Source: Rugamonas apoptosis
GTDB lineage: Bacteria > Pseudomonadota > Gammaproteobacteria > Burkholderiales > Burkholderiaceae_D
Length of the DNA: 64,000 bases
Assembly (NCBI RefSeq): GCF_014042355.1
Contig: NZ_JACEZU010000005.1
Location: 186,001-250,000 of the forward strand
Direction of reading: 5' to 3'
Shown one piece after another: positions 45,794 to 55,264 of the stretch. Under the pieces are notes generated by a model, which searched no databases, was not told where the DNA came from, and worked only from the letters and a program-made list of their open reading frames with translations. Positions within the stretch are counted from its first letter, which is position 1; each line of letters opens with the position of its first letter. The translations under genes and the position numbers were made by a program.

Positions 45794-48055
45794 ATGCCCC
45801 CATCGATCACCCCCCTTGAGCAATCCAAGGACGATCACGACGATCTGGTATTCTTAGAAGAGCACCCGACGACGACGGACGGGACTGGAACGCGCAGCGT
45901 GTGGCGGGTCATGATCATCGACGACGACGAGGATGTGCACTCGACCACCACCTTCGCGCTGGGCAACCTGGACATGCAGCACCGGCCGCTGGAATTCGTG
46001 CACGCGTATTCGGCCAGCCAGGCGCGCGAAATGCTCCAGCATGAACAGGAAATCGCCGTCATCCTGCTTGACGTGGTGATGGAACAGGACGACGCCGGCC
46101 TGCACCTGGTGCGCTACATCCGCGAAACGCTGAAACTGGCCGACGTGCGCATCATCCTGCGCACCGGCCAACCGGGCTACGCGCCCGAGATCGACGCCAT
46201 CCGCGATTTCGACATCAACGATTACAAGACCAAGTCCGAGCTGACCCGCATCAAGCTGTACACGACGGTGACGGCGGCCATCCGCTCCTACGAACAAATC
46301 CGTAAGATCAACGACAGCCGGCGCGGCCTGAGCCAGATCGTATCGGCCAGCACCGAGCTGATGGCGCTGCACGGCGTGCACAATTACGCCGCCGGCGTGC
46401 TGCAACAGTCCGCCTCGCTGATGGGCCAGCAACCGAGCGGCGCGCTGTGCGTGCGCGAATGTCCGGAAGATGGCTGCGATGAATGGATGGTGATGGCCAC
46501 GGCCGGCGCCTACGGCCACCTGGAAGGCTTGCAACTGACGGCCAAGGCCGACCCGCGCATGTACGCGGCGATGGAACAGTCGCTCACGGAGCGGCGCAAC
46601 CTGTACGGCCCCGATTACATCACCCTGTATTTCGCTGGCAAGGCCAGCCGCGATTTCGTCGCCTTCCTCGACATGGAGCGCGCCATGACGGACATCGACG
46701 AGCGGCTGCTGGAAGTGTTCTGCAGCAACGTCGCTGTGGGCCTGGACAACGTGGAACTGGTTTCGCACCTGCACAACGCGGCCTTCTACGACCAGCTCTC
46801 CAAGCTGCCCAACCGCACCCGCCTGATCGAAATCCTGGACGTCATGCTGGCCAGCCCGGCCCGCGAGACGTCCACCCTGTCGCTGGTGGACCTGGACCAC
46901 TTCGCCGAAACCAACGACGCGCTGGGCCACCAATTCGGCGACACGCTGCTGGTGACCGTGGCCCAGCGCCTGCAATCGCGCCTGGGCAAGCAGTTGACGG
47001 TGGCGCGCATCGGCGGCGACATCTTCTGCGTGCTGGGCGACTCCGCCCAGGTCAACCCAGCCAGCATCCTGGCCCTGTTCCAGACCCCGTTCGTGATCGA
47101 CGGCCAGGACGTGCGGCTGTCTGCCACCCTCGGCCTGGTGCGCCTGAATGAACATGACGGCAGCGGCGCCGACGCCCTCAAGGACGCCGACATCGCCCTC
47201 AAGCGCGCCAAGCTGCAGCAGCGCGCCGGCCACTTCTACTTCTCGCGCAGCATGGGCGTGGAGATCCGCGAGCGGGTGCGCATGATGCACGCGCTGCGCA
47301 CGGCCTTCGGCCAGGACCAGTTGTTCGTGGTGTACCAGCCGCAGATCGACCTGGTCACGCGCCGCCCGATGGGCGCCGAGGCCCTGCTGCGCTGGCAAAC
47401 GCCGGACGGCAAGTTCATCTCACCGGACCGCTTTATCCCCATCGCCGAGTATTCGGGCCTGATCATCGACCTGGGCGAGTGGGTGATGCGCACCGCCCTG
47501 CGCGAGCTGGTGGCGCTGCGCGCGGCTGGCCACGACAACTTCATGATGTCGATTAACGTGTCGCAGGTGCAGTTCCGCCACCCCTATTTCCTGGAAATGC
47601 TGCGTTCGGCGCTGGAAGACACCAAGGCGCCGCCGGAATTCGTGGAGCTGGAAATCACGGAATCGATGGCCATGGAGGAACCGGACCTGCTGATCAAGAT
47701 GCTGGGGCAGATCAAGCAGACCGGCGTCAGCATCGCCATCGACGACTTCGGCACCGGCTTCTCGTCGCTGTCCTACCTGCAGCGCCTGCAGATCGACCGG
47801 CTAAAGATCGACCGTGCCTTCGTCACGGAGATCACCGGTTCGGCGCGCGGCAGCAGCATCGCCGAGATGGTGATCCAGCTGGGCCGCAACCTGGGCCTGG
47901 CCGTGATCGCGGAAGGCGTGGAAGACGAACGGCAAGCCATGATATTGCAAACGCTGGGCTGCCCGCTGGCCCAGGGCTTCCTGTTCGCACGCCCGATGAC
48001 GGCGCCGGTGCTGGCCGGCTGGCTCAACAACGACGCGCTGGAAGGCGCGGCCTGA
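45794..48055 (+). CDS. Response regulator with DUF3369, degenerate GGDEF and EAL domains
   Basis: The ATG at 45794 is 9 nt after GGAG and gives 753 aa; the ATG at 45785 abuts the GGAG. A receiver domain (about residues 38-165) has IIDDDEDVH and the phospho-acceptor Asp in VILLDVVME. DUF3369 (about 170-325) follows, then a GGDEF domain (about 330-485) whose motif reads GGDIF. The EAL domain (about 500-745) is intact: AEALLRW, IDDFGTGFSS, LKIDRAF and AEGVED. It is therefore more likely a cyclic-di-GMP phosphodiesterase controlled by phosphorylation. Its sensor kinase is not in the window. Confidence 0.93.
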   Translation: MPPSITPLEQSKDDHDDLVFLEEHPTTTDGTGTRSVWRVMIIDDDEDVHSTTTFALGNLDMQHRPLEFVHAYSASQAREMLQHEQEIAVILLDVVMEQDDAGLHLVRYIRETLKLADVRIILRTGQPGYAPEIDAIRDFDINDYKTKSELTRIKLYTTVTAAIRSYEQIRKINDSRRGLSQIVSASTELMALHGVHNYAAGVLQQSASLMGQQPSGALCVRECPEDGCDEWMVMATAGAYGHLEGLQLTAKADPRMYAAMEQSLTERRNLYGPDYITLYFAGKASRDFVAFLDMERAMTDIDERLLEVFCSNVAVGLDNVELVSHLHNAAFYDQLSKLPNRTRLIEILDVMLASPARETSTLSLVDLDHFAETNDALGHQFGDTLLVTVAQRLQSRLGKQLTVARIGGDIFCVLGDSAQVNPASILALFQTPFVIDGQDVRLSATLGLVRLNEHDGSGADALKDADIALKRAKLQQRAGHFYFSRSMGVEIRERVRMMHALRTAFGQDQLFVVYQPQIDLVTRRPMGAEALLRWQTPDGKFISPDRFIPIAEYSGLIIDLGEWVMRTALRELVALRAAGHDNFMMSINVSQVQFRHPYFLEMLRSALEDTKAPPEFVELEITESMAMEEPDLLIKMLGQIKQTGVSIAIDDFGTGFSSLSYLQRLQIDRLKIDRAFVTEITGSARGSSIAEMVIQLGRNLGLAVIAEGVEDERQAMILQTLGCPLAQGFLFARPMTAPVLAGWLNNDALEGAA

Positions 48056-48103
48056 AGCGCCCGCAGATCCCTCTCCGGCAAGCCGCACGGCTCGCCCGGC
48101 CGA

Positions 48104-48135
48104 AAAAAAACGCTATCAACCGATAGCGTTTTTTT
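48104..48135. terminator. Bidirectional terminator after the response-regulator gene
   Basis: A14-bp stem pairs AAAAAAACGCTATC (48104-48117) with GATAGCGTTTTTTT (48122-48135) around AACC. Both strands have long T-runs, suiting the convergent CBS gene as well. Confidence 0.95.
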
Positions 48136-48152
48136 GGGGAGCACCGCTGCGT

Positions 48153-48599
48153 CTATTCCGTCGTTTCGGCCGGCCAGTCGCGGATGTAAGCTTTGAGCAT
48201 GCGGTTCTCGAAGCTTTGCGCTTCCAGCACGGCGCGCGCCACGTCGTAGAACGAGATCACGCCCAGCAGGGTCTTGGCGTTCATCACGGGCAGGTAGCGC
48301 GCGTGCTTTTCCAGCATGATGCGGCGCACTTCGTTCACTTCCGTGTCGGGCGTGACGGTGATCGGATGGTCATCCATGTGCTTGCGCACGGTGCCGCCGC
48401 CCACGGCGCCTTCGTTGCTGTGGACAGCCTTGAGCACTTCGCGGAAGGTCAGCATGCCGACCAGATCACCAAATTCCATCACTACCAGCGAGCCGATGTC
48501 TTTTTCAGCCATCGTGTTGGCCGCTTCCACCAGCGGTTGGTCCGGAGAAATGGTGTAAAGAATATTGCCTTTAACCTGGAGAATTTCGGAAACTTTCAT
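48153..48599 (-). CDS. CBS-domain protein
   Basis: This 148-aa protein consists of two CBS motifs (about residues 1-60 and 72-130): KVSEILQVKG...DIGSLVVM and VRKHMDDHPITVTP...RYLPVMNAKTLLGVISFYD. CBS pairs bind adenine nucleotides and report energy status or regulate partners. It stands alone, divergent from metY, so the partner is unknown. Confidence 0.9.
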   Translation of the reverse strand: MKVSEILQVKGNILYTISPDQPLVEAANTMAEKDIGSLVVMEFGDLVGMLTFREVLKAVHSNEGAVGGGTVRKHMDDHPITVTPDTEVNEVRRIMLEKHARYLPVMNAKTLLGVISFYDVARAVLEAQSFENRMLKAYIRDWPAETTE

Positions 48600-48796
48600 T
48601 TTGGGCCGTCCTATCCGCTGTCTGATGGGCTATATGAATGAGATTACTACTTGTCGTAGCCTTATAGCGAATGTAGCCTAAGCCCGCCAAAAAATCCAGC
48701 GTTGTGGATAATCAAAACGCAACATTTTTTGCTACTGTTGCTACAGCACGTTTCAAGGTAGGATGCCCAGCATTCCAACCAACCAGCTGAGACAAT

Positions 48797-50107
48797 ATGA
48801 GCGGCCCACACTACCCCGGCTTCGATACCTTGTCGCTGCACGCCGGGGCGACACCCGACCCGGCTACCGGCGCCCGCGCCACCCCGATCTACTTCACCTC
48901 CGCCTTCGCGTTCCAGGACGCCGACCACGCGGCCTCGCTGTTCAACATGGAGCGCGCCGGCCACGTCTACTCGCGCATCTCCAACCCCACCAACGCCGTG
49001 CTGGAAGAACGCATCGCCGCGCTGGAAGGCGGCGTGGCCGCCATCGCCACGGCCAGCGGCCAGGCCGCCATGCACCTGGGGCTGGCCACCATCGCCGGCG
49101 CCGGCTCGCACATCGTCGCCTCGCGCGCGCTGTACGGCGGCTCGCACAATATGCTGGCCTACACGCTCAAACGTTTCGGCATCGAGACCACGTTCGTCGA
49201 TCCACGCGATATCGACGCCTGGCGCGCCGCCATCCGCCCCAACACCAAGGTGCTGTTCGGGGAGACGCTGGGCAATCCGGGACTGGACGTGCTCAACGTG
49301 CCGCAAGTGGCCGCGCTGGCCCATGAACAGCAGCTGCCGCTGATGGTCGATTCGACCTTCACCACGCCTTATCTGCTGCGTCCGTGCGAGCACGGCGCCG
49401 ACCTCGTGTTCCACTCGGCCACCAAGTTCCTGTGCGGGCACGGCACGGCCATGGGCGGGCTGCTGGTGGACGGCGGCACCTTCGACTGGCAGGCCGCGCA
49501 CGACCAGACCGGCCGCTACGCCGAGCTGTGCGAACCGTATGACGGCTTCCACGGCATGGTGTTCACGGAGGAATCGACCGTGGGCGCGTTCGCGCTGCGC
49601 GCGCGCCGCGAGGGGCTGCGCGACTTCGGCGCCGTCATGAGTCCGCACAACGCGTTCGCCATCCTGCAAGGCGTGGAAACGCTGGGCCTGCGCATGGAAC
49701 GGCATGTGGCCAACACCCGCAAGGTGGTTGAATTCCTGCTGTCCAATCCGGCCGTGGAAGCCGTGTCCTACCCGGAACTGCCCAGCCACCCGGACTACGA
49801 ACTGGCCAAGACCCTGCTGCCCAAAGGCTGCGGCGCCGTGCTGTCGTTCGCCATCAAGGGCGACCGCGCGGCCGGCAAGCGCTTCGTGGAGAGCCTGCAG
49901 GTATTCTCGCACCTGGCCAACGTGGGCGACGCCAAGTCGCTGGTGATCCATCCCGCTTCCACCACCCACTTCCGGGTGCCGGCCGACCAGTTGGCCGCTT
50001 CCGGCATCACGGAAAGCACCATGCGCCTGTCGGTCGGCCTGGAAGACGCGGACGATTTGATTGAAGACCTGGCCCGCGGCCTGAAACTGTCCCAGAAAGG
50101 AGCCTGA
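48797..50107 (+). CDS. metY: O-acetylhomoserine sulfhydrylase (aminocarboxypropyltransferase)
   Basis: This 436-aa PLP enzyme of the Cys/Met-metabolism family starts GFDTLSLHAGATPDPATGARATP, typical of MetY. The PLP-binding Lys is in HSATKFLCGHGT. VYSRISNPTNAVLEERIAAL and the C-terminal HPASTTHFRV region also match. It makes homocysteine from O-acetylhomoserine and sulfide in methionine synthesis. No SAM-riboswitch-like structure was found upstream. The alpha/beta-hydrolase gene starts just after its stop codon. Confidence 0.93.
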   Translation: MSGPHYPGFDTLSLHAGATPDPATGARATPIYFTSAFAFQDADHAASLFNMERAGHVYSRISNPTNAVLEERIAALEGGVAAIATASGQAAMHLGLATIAGAGSHIVASRALYGGSHNMLAYTLKRFGIETTFVDPRDIDAWRAAIRPNTKVLFGETLGNPGLDVLNVPQVAALAHEQQLPLMVDSTFTTPYLLRPCEHGADLVFHSATKFLCGHGTAMGGLLVDGGTFDWQAAHDQTGRYAELCEPYDGFHGMVFTEESTVGAFALRARREGLRDFGAVMSPHNAFAILQGVETLGLRMERHVANTRKVVEFLLSNPAVEAVSYPELPSHPDYELAKTLLPKGCGAVLSFAIKGDRAAGKRFVESLQVFSHLANVGDAKSLVIHPASTTHFRVPADQLAASGITESTMRLSVGLEDADDLIEDLARGLKLSQKGA

Positions 50108-50108
50108 C

Positions 50109-50912
50109 ATGCTGCTCAACGTGGAAGGCGTGGACGCCTATTGCTACACCGGCGGCAAGCCGTTCGATCCTGATCTGCCCACCGTGGTGTTCATCCATGG
50201 CGCGCAAAACGACCACAGTGTGTGGGCTTTGCAGACCCGCTATTTTGCCCACCATGGCTACGGCGTGCTGGCCGTGGACTTGCCGGGACATGGCCGCAGC
50301 CTAGGCGCGGCCAAGGCCAGCGTGGAAGCGCTGGCCGACTGGCTGCTGGCCGTGCTGGACGCGGCCGGCGTGCGGCAGGCGGCGCTGTTCGGGCACAGCA
50401 TGGGATCGTTGATCGCGCTGGAGGCGTCGTTCCGCGCGCCGGACCGGGTCACACACCTGGGCATGATCGGTTCGACCTATCCGATGAAGGTGTCGGACGC
50501 GCTGCTGGACACGGCCCGCACGGACGAAGCAGCGGCGATCGATATGGTCAACATCTGGTCGCACTCGTCCGCCACGGGCGCGCCATCGAAGTCGGGGCCA
50601 GGCGCTTCCGTGATGGGCAGCGCGCGCCGGCTGATGCAACGCATCTCGGCCATCAACCCGGCGCTGGTGTTCCACACCGATTTCTCGGCCTGCAACAGCT
50701 ACGCCAACGGCGAAGCGGCCGCACAAGCGGTACGCTGCCCCACCCTGTTCCTGTTCGGCCGCAAGGACATGATGACGCCGCCGCGCTCGACCAAGCTGCT
50801 CACCTCCACCATCGCCCACGGCAAGGTGGTGCAGGTCGACAGCGGCCACTCGCTGATGAGCGAGCAGCCGGATGCGGTGCTGGATGCGCTGATCGGCTTC
50901 GTCCGCCGCTAG
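50109..50912 (+). CDS. Alpha/beta-hydrolase
   Basis: This 267-aa protein has the nucleophile elbow GHSMGS (Ser about residue 99), the oxyanion strand VFIHGAQND and the late catalytic His in DSGHSLMSEQP. The acid is probably the Asp in FGRKDMMTPP. Substrate is unknown. The start codon is 1 bp after the metY stop, with AAAGGAG before it, so the pair is translationally coupled. Resemblance to homoserine acetyltransferase was considered, but the size and sequence are those of a general hydrolase. Confidence 0.85.
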   Translation: MLLNVEGVDAYCYTGGKPFDPDLPTVVFIHGAQNDHSVWALQTRYFAHHGYGVLAVDLPGHGRSLGAAKASVEALADWLLAVLDAAGVRQAALFGHSMGSLIALEASFRAPDRVTHLGMIGSTYPMKVSDALLDTARTDEAAAIDMVNIWSHSSATGAPSKSGPGASVMGSARRLMQRISAINPALVFHTDFSACNSYANGEAAAQAVRCPTLFLFGRKDMMTPPRSTKLLTSTIAHGKVVQVDSGHSLMSEQPDAVLDALIGFVRR

Positions 50913-50948
50913 CGGCCACGCCTCGCCGGCCCCCCGCCGCCGGCCAGC

Positions 50949-52313
50949 TTACTGACCGAACTGCTCGGCCAGCGAGCGTCCCAAGCCCTGCTCGACGGCG
51001 CTCTCCACCGCGCGCGCCAGCGAGGCCGCTTCGCGCGCGGCGCGGGCCTCGCGTTCGTCGTCGCCATCGGCCACCACGCCGGCGTTGACGGGCATGCCGC
51101 CGAATACGAACAGGCGATAGACGTCGGCCAAGGTCAGCCGGTCCACATTGGCCAGCAGCACCCAATGGTCGCCGCTGTCGCTGACCCGCTTGCCCCACTG
51201 GACCCGGCGCGGCGGCTCCGTCTGCACCCTGCCCACCCAGCCTTCGGCCGCCATTTTTTCCAGCAGCTGATCCATTTCGTCGAAGCCGAGCCGGGTGGCG
51301 CGGCGGATGGTGCCGGCGTTCACGAGGGCCGTGTCGCTGGCCTGGCGCGCGCCGTACAGCACTTTCAGGATCGCCATCGCATCCACGAACTCGCCACCGG
51401 GCACGGCCTCGTGCCACCACCGTTCATATTTCACCACCGGCAGCGCCGCCACCAGCAGCGCGCCCACCAGCGTGATCAGCCACGACACGTAGACCCACAG
51501 CAGGAACAAGGGCAAGGCGGCCAGCGCGCCGTAGATCTTGGAATAACTGGGCGAATGCGTGATGAAGATGGCGAAACCGCGCTTGGCCACCTCGAACGCC
51601 AGGCCAGCCACCAGGCCGCCCCATGCCGCGTCGCGCCAATCCACGTCGCGATTGGGCACGATCACATACAGCAGCGTGAAGCTGGCCGTCGTCAGCGCCA
51701 TCGACAGGATGGTGTAGATCAGCGCGCCCAGCACCGGTATGCCCCCCACCAGGTCGCTGGTGGCCATGAAAAACTGCGACGACAGCGTCAGCGAACCACC
51801 GATCAGCAGTGGACCCAGCGTGATCAAGGCCCAGTACACGAGGATGCGCTTGGTCCAGCCCCGCTCACGCCGCACCTGCCAGATGCGGTTGAACACGCGC
51901 TCGATGGTGCCCATCATGGCCACCGACGTCACCACCAGCGCCACCGCACCCACCGCCGACAGCCGGGTGGCCTTGGAGGCGAACCCGGTCAGGTAGCTCA
52001 TGATGGTGTTGGCGATCGCCTTGGGCATCACGCTTTGGATAAAATACGCATCCAGCGAGCTGCGGAAGGTGTTAAACATCGGGAAAGTGGTGAAGATAGC
52101 CAGCGCGATCGTCAGCAAGGGCACCAGCGCGAACACGGACGTGAACGTGAGGCTGCCGGCCACCTGGGTCAGACTTTCCTCGCGCAGACGGCGGCGCGCG
52201 AACAGCAGCAGGTCGCGGATTTCCTGCCAGGACAATGAACGGACGGCGTCGGCGCCGCCCGTCCAGCGCTGTTTCAGGAATTGCCAGATCGGGGAAACGT
52301 AATGTAAGGACAT
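50949..52313 (-). CDS. YihY/UPF0761 family inner-membrane protein
   Basis: This 454-aa protein has an N-terminal YihY/BrkB-type membrane domain (about residues 30-290) of six helices, with AGSLTFTSVFALVPLLTI and WGGLVAGLAFEVAKRGFA. A cytosolic C-terminal part (about 300-454) may hold a winged-helix-like segment. Older annotation calls this family ribonuclease BN, which is incorrect. Transport activity is unproven. It diverges from wrbA with 68 bp between. Confidence 0.87.
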   Translation of the reverse strand: MSLHYVSPIWQFLKQRWTGGADAVRSLSWQEIRDLLLFARRRLREESLTQVAGSLTFTSVFALVPLLTIALAIFTTFPMFNTFRSSLDAYFIQSVMPKAIANTIMSYLTGFASKATRLSAVGAVALVVTSVAMMGTIERVFNRIWQVRRERGWTKRILVYWALITLGPLLIGGSLTLSSQFFMATSDLVGGIPVLGALIYTILSMALTTASFTLLYVIVPNRDVDWRDAAWGGLVAGLAFEVAKRGFAIFITHSPSYSKIYGALAALPLFLLWVYVSWLITLVGALLVAALPVVKYERWWHEAVPGGEFVDAMAILKVLYGARQASDTALVNAGTIRRATRLGFDEMDQLLEKMAAEGWVGRVQTEPPRRVQWGKRVSDSGDHWVLLANVDRLTLADVYRLFVFGGMPVNAGVVADGDDEREARAAREAASLARAVESAVEQGLGRSLAEQFGQ

Positions 52314-52367
52314 GGACTCAATAATCAGAATGCAAGAGTGGCACTCATGCCACCCGTCAAAGGGCCC

Positions 52368-52373
52368 TATAAT
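52368..52373 (+). promoter_or_regulatory. Consensus -10 box immediately before wrbA
   Basis: TATAAT ends 8 nt before the wrbA ATG, and no ribosome site lies between. If used, transcription would start within about 2 nt of the start codon, giving a leaderless mRNA. No good -35 is visible. Confidence 0.45.
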
Positions 52374-52375
52374 AA

Positions 52376-52989
<614 letters not shown>

Positions 52990-52990
<1 letters not shown>

Positions 52991-53394
52991 TGGTCAACGA
53001 TAAGCTGCATCGCTATTTCCACCGGGGCGCCATCGCCAGCCTGATACTGCTCATTATCTGGTGCGTGCTGTGGGAGATGGTGTTGGCGCCGCTGCATCCG
53101 GGCGGCTCGTGGGTCGTGCTCAAGGCGGCGCCCCTCCTGATTCCCCTGTACGGCGTGTTCAAGCGCGACATCTACACGCTGCAATGGTCGTCCATGATGA
53201 TCCTGCTGTACTTCACGGAAGGCGTGGTGCGCGGCTACAGCGACAAAGGCAGCCTGTCGGCCTGGCTGGGCTGGGGCGAGGCGGCCATCGTCTGCGTCTA
53301 CTTCGTGTGCGCCGTGATGTACCTGCGCCCCTACAAGAAGGCCGCCAAGCGCATGGCCAAGGAACTGCTGGATAAGGTCAACCCCGCCAAATGA
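52990..53394 (+). CDS. DUF2069 membrane protein
   Basis: This 134-aa protein is translated from an ATG overlapping the wrbA stop. It has four predicted membrane helices, and motifs such as PLYGVFKRDIYTLQWSSMMILLYFTEGVVR and AVMYLRPYKK match DUF2069. Function is unknown; genes of this family frequently lie right after wrbA in Proteobacteria. Its stop overlaps the next gene by 4 bp. Confidence 0.88.
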
Positions 53395-54818
53395 GCCTGT
53401 CCGCCACCTCCCTGCTGGAATTCCTGGACCATTGCCGCGCCACGGTGGGCGATGATTTTGTCGTCTGCGACGACGACGGCATGGCGCCCTACCTTACCGA
53501 CTGGCGCGGCCGGTTCACCGGCAAGGCGGCCGCCGTGCTGCGCCCTGCCACCGTGGAACAGGTCCGGCTGCTGGTCGCTGCCTGCGCCCAATGGCGGGTG
53601 CCGCTGGTGCCGCAAGGCGGCCGCACGGGCCTGGTGCTGGGCAGTGTGCCCGACGCCAGCGGCGATGCCGTGGTGCTGTCGCTGGCGCGCTTGAACCGCA
53701 TCCGCGCCGTTGATCCCGTCAACCGCACCATCACGGTCGATGCGGGCTGCATCCTGCAACAGGTGCAGGAAGCGGCGGCGGCCGAAGGCTGTCTGTTCCC
53801 GCTGTCGCTGGCGGCCGAAGGCAGTTGCAGCATCGGCGGCAACCTGTCCACCAACGCCGGCGGCACGGCCGTGCTGCGCTACGGGAATACGCGCGAACTG
53901 TGCCTGGGCCTGGAGGTAGTGACGCCGCAAGGCCAACTGTGGGATGGCTTGCGCGGCCTGCGCAAGGACAATACCGGCTACGATCTGCGCGACCTGTATA
54001 TTGGCGCGGAGGGCACGCTGGGCGTGATCACCGGCGCGGTGCTCAAACTGTATCCGCAGCCGAAAGCCTGCATCACGGCGCTGGCCGCGCTGCCCACGCC
54101 GGCGCACGCGCTGCGCTTGCTGACCTTGATGCAGGACCGCTGCGGCGCCAGCCTGACCGGCTTCGAGCTGATGTCCCAATTCTGCCTGGCGCTGGTGGCG
54201 CAGCACTTCCCGCAACTGCCCAAGCCATTCGCGGCGGCCCACGGCCAGTATGTATTACTTGAGTTATCAAGTAATGAATCCGAACAGCATGCCGTCGAAC
54301 TGCTGGAAAACGCCATCGGCGCGGCGCTGGAACAGGACATCATCGACGATGCCGTGGTGGCCAGTTCGATCGCGCAGTCGGCCGGCTTGTGGCAGTTGCG
54401 CGAGCATATCCCGCTGGCGCAGGCGGCCGCCGGCAAGAACATCAAGCACGATATCTCGCTGCCCGTGTCGCGCATCGCGGAGTTCATCACGGCCACCGAA
54501 CCCATGCTGGAGCAGGCTTTCCCCGGCTGCCAGCTGGTGTGCTTCGGCCACCTTGGCGACGGCAACCTGCATTTCAACGTGGCGCCGCCGGATGGCATAG
54601 GCCACGAAGCCTTCCTGTCCAACCAGGCCGCCGTCAACCGCGTGGTGCACGACAGCGTGGTCAATTTTGGCGGTTCAATCTCGGCCGAACATGGCATCGG
54701 CGCGCTCAAACGCGACGACCTGGCCCACTACAAGAGCGCCGTGGAGCTGGACCTGATGCGGGCCATCAAGGCCGCGCTGGACCCGCTGGGCATCATGAAT
54801 CCGGGGAAGATACTGTGA
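53391..54818 (+). CDS. FAD-linked oxidase (D-lactate/D-2-hydroxyacid dehydrogenase type)
   Basis: This 475-aa protein has an N-terminal FAD-binding PCMH domain (about residues 35-215) with VPQGGRTGLVLGS, CSIGGNLSTNAGG and GAEGTLGVIT. A C-terminal FAD-oxidase domain follows, with CFGHLGDGNLHFNV and GGSISAEHGIG (metal-site His residues). The family oxidises D-2-hydroxyacids such as D-lactate or D-2-hydroxyglutarate. It overlaps both neighbours (ATGA upstream, GTGA downstream), so it belongs to a tight operon. Confidence 0.9.
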   Translation: MSLSATSLLEFLDHCRATVGDDFVVCDDDGMAPYLTDWRGRFTGKAAAVLRPATVEQVRLLVAACAQWRVPLVPQGGRTGLVLGSVPDASGDAVVLSLARLNRIRAVDPVNRTITVDAGCILQQVQEAAAAEGCLFPLSLAAEGSCSIGGNLSTNAGGTAVLRYGNTRELCLGLEVVTPQGQLWDGLRGLRKDNTGYDLRDLYIGAEGTLGVITGAVLKLYPQPKACITALAALPTPAHALRLLTLMQDRCGASLTGFELMSQFCLALVAQHFPQLPKPFAAAHGQYVLLELSSNESEQHAVELLENAIGAALEQDIIDDAVVASSIAQSAGLWQLREHIPLAQAAAGKNIKHDISLPVSRIAEFITATEPMLEQAFPGCQLVCFGHLGDGNLHFNVAPPDGIGHEAFLSNQAAVNRVVHDSVVNFGGSISAEHGIGALKRDDLAHYKSAVELDLMRAIKAALDPLGIMNPGKIL

Positions 54819-55264
54819 ACCTGACGGCGCGCCTGTTACTGGCCGCCGGCCTGCTGTGGGCCGCCGGCGCCTGCGCGCAGCCTGTCTACAAATGCACCTC
54901 CGCCGATGGCAAGATCAGCTACGGCGCCGAACCATGCCCCGATGGGCGCGGCGTCGTGCTGGCCGCGCCCGCCACTCCACCGTCCGATGCCGCCAGCGAT
55001 GCCGCCGCCCAGCTGGCGCGCGACAAACGCCAGGCCGACGGGCTGCAAAAGGCACGCCAGAAGCGGGAACAAGCTGACGAACGCGCCTATGCCCGCGCCG
55101 AGCGTGCCGCAGAGGCGAAACGCCTGAAATGCGGCCGCCTCCAACTGAAACGCCAGTGGGCCGAGGACGCGGCCAAGACGGCCACCGGCAAGGCCGCCAC
55201 GCAGGCCCAACTGCGGGCCAGGCACGCGGCCGACAAACTGGCGCTCGAATGCCCGGCATCCTAG
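54815..55264 (+). CDS. DUF4124-domain exported protein
   Basis: The start is GTG at 54815 overlapping the previous stop, giving 149 aa. A signal peptide ends near GACAQP. The DUF4124 motif VYKCTSADGKISYGAEPC follows directly, and the rest is a long charged helix rich in Lys, Arg, Ala and Glu (probable coiled coil). Function of DUF4124 is unknown. The last 16 bp overlap the permease gene. Confidence 0.8.
   Translation: MNLTARLLLAAGLLWAAGACAQPVYKCTSADGKISYGAEPCPDGRGVVLAAPATPPSDAASDAAAQLARDKRQADGLQKARQKREQADERAYARAERAAEAKRLKCGRLQLKRQWAEDAAKTATGKAATQAQLRARHAADKLALECPAS

Noticed and set aside
48600..48796. SAM-type riboswitch before metY
   Set aside because: I could not build a conserved SAM riboswitch core. 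Only a small GCAACA/TGTTGC inverted repeat is visible.
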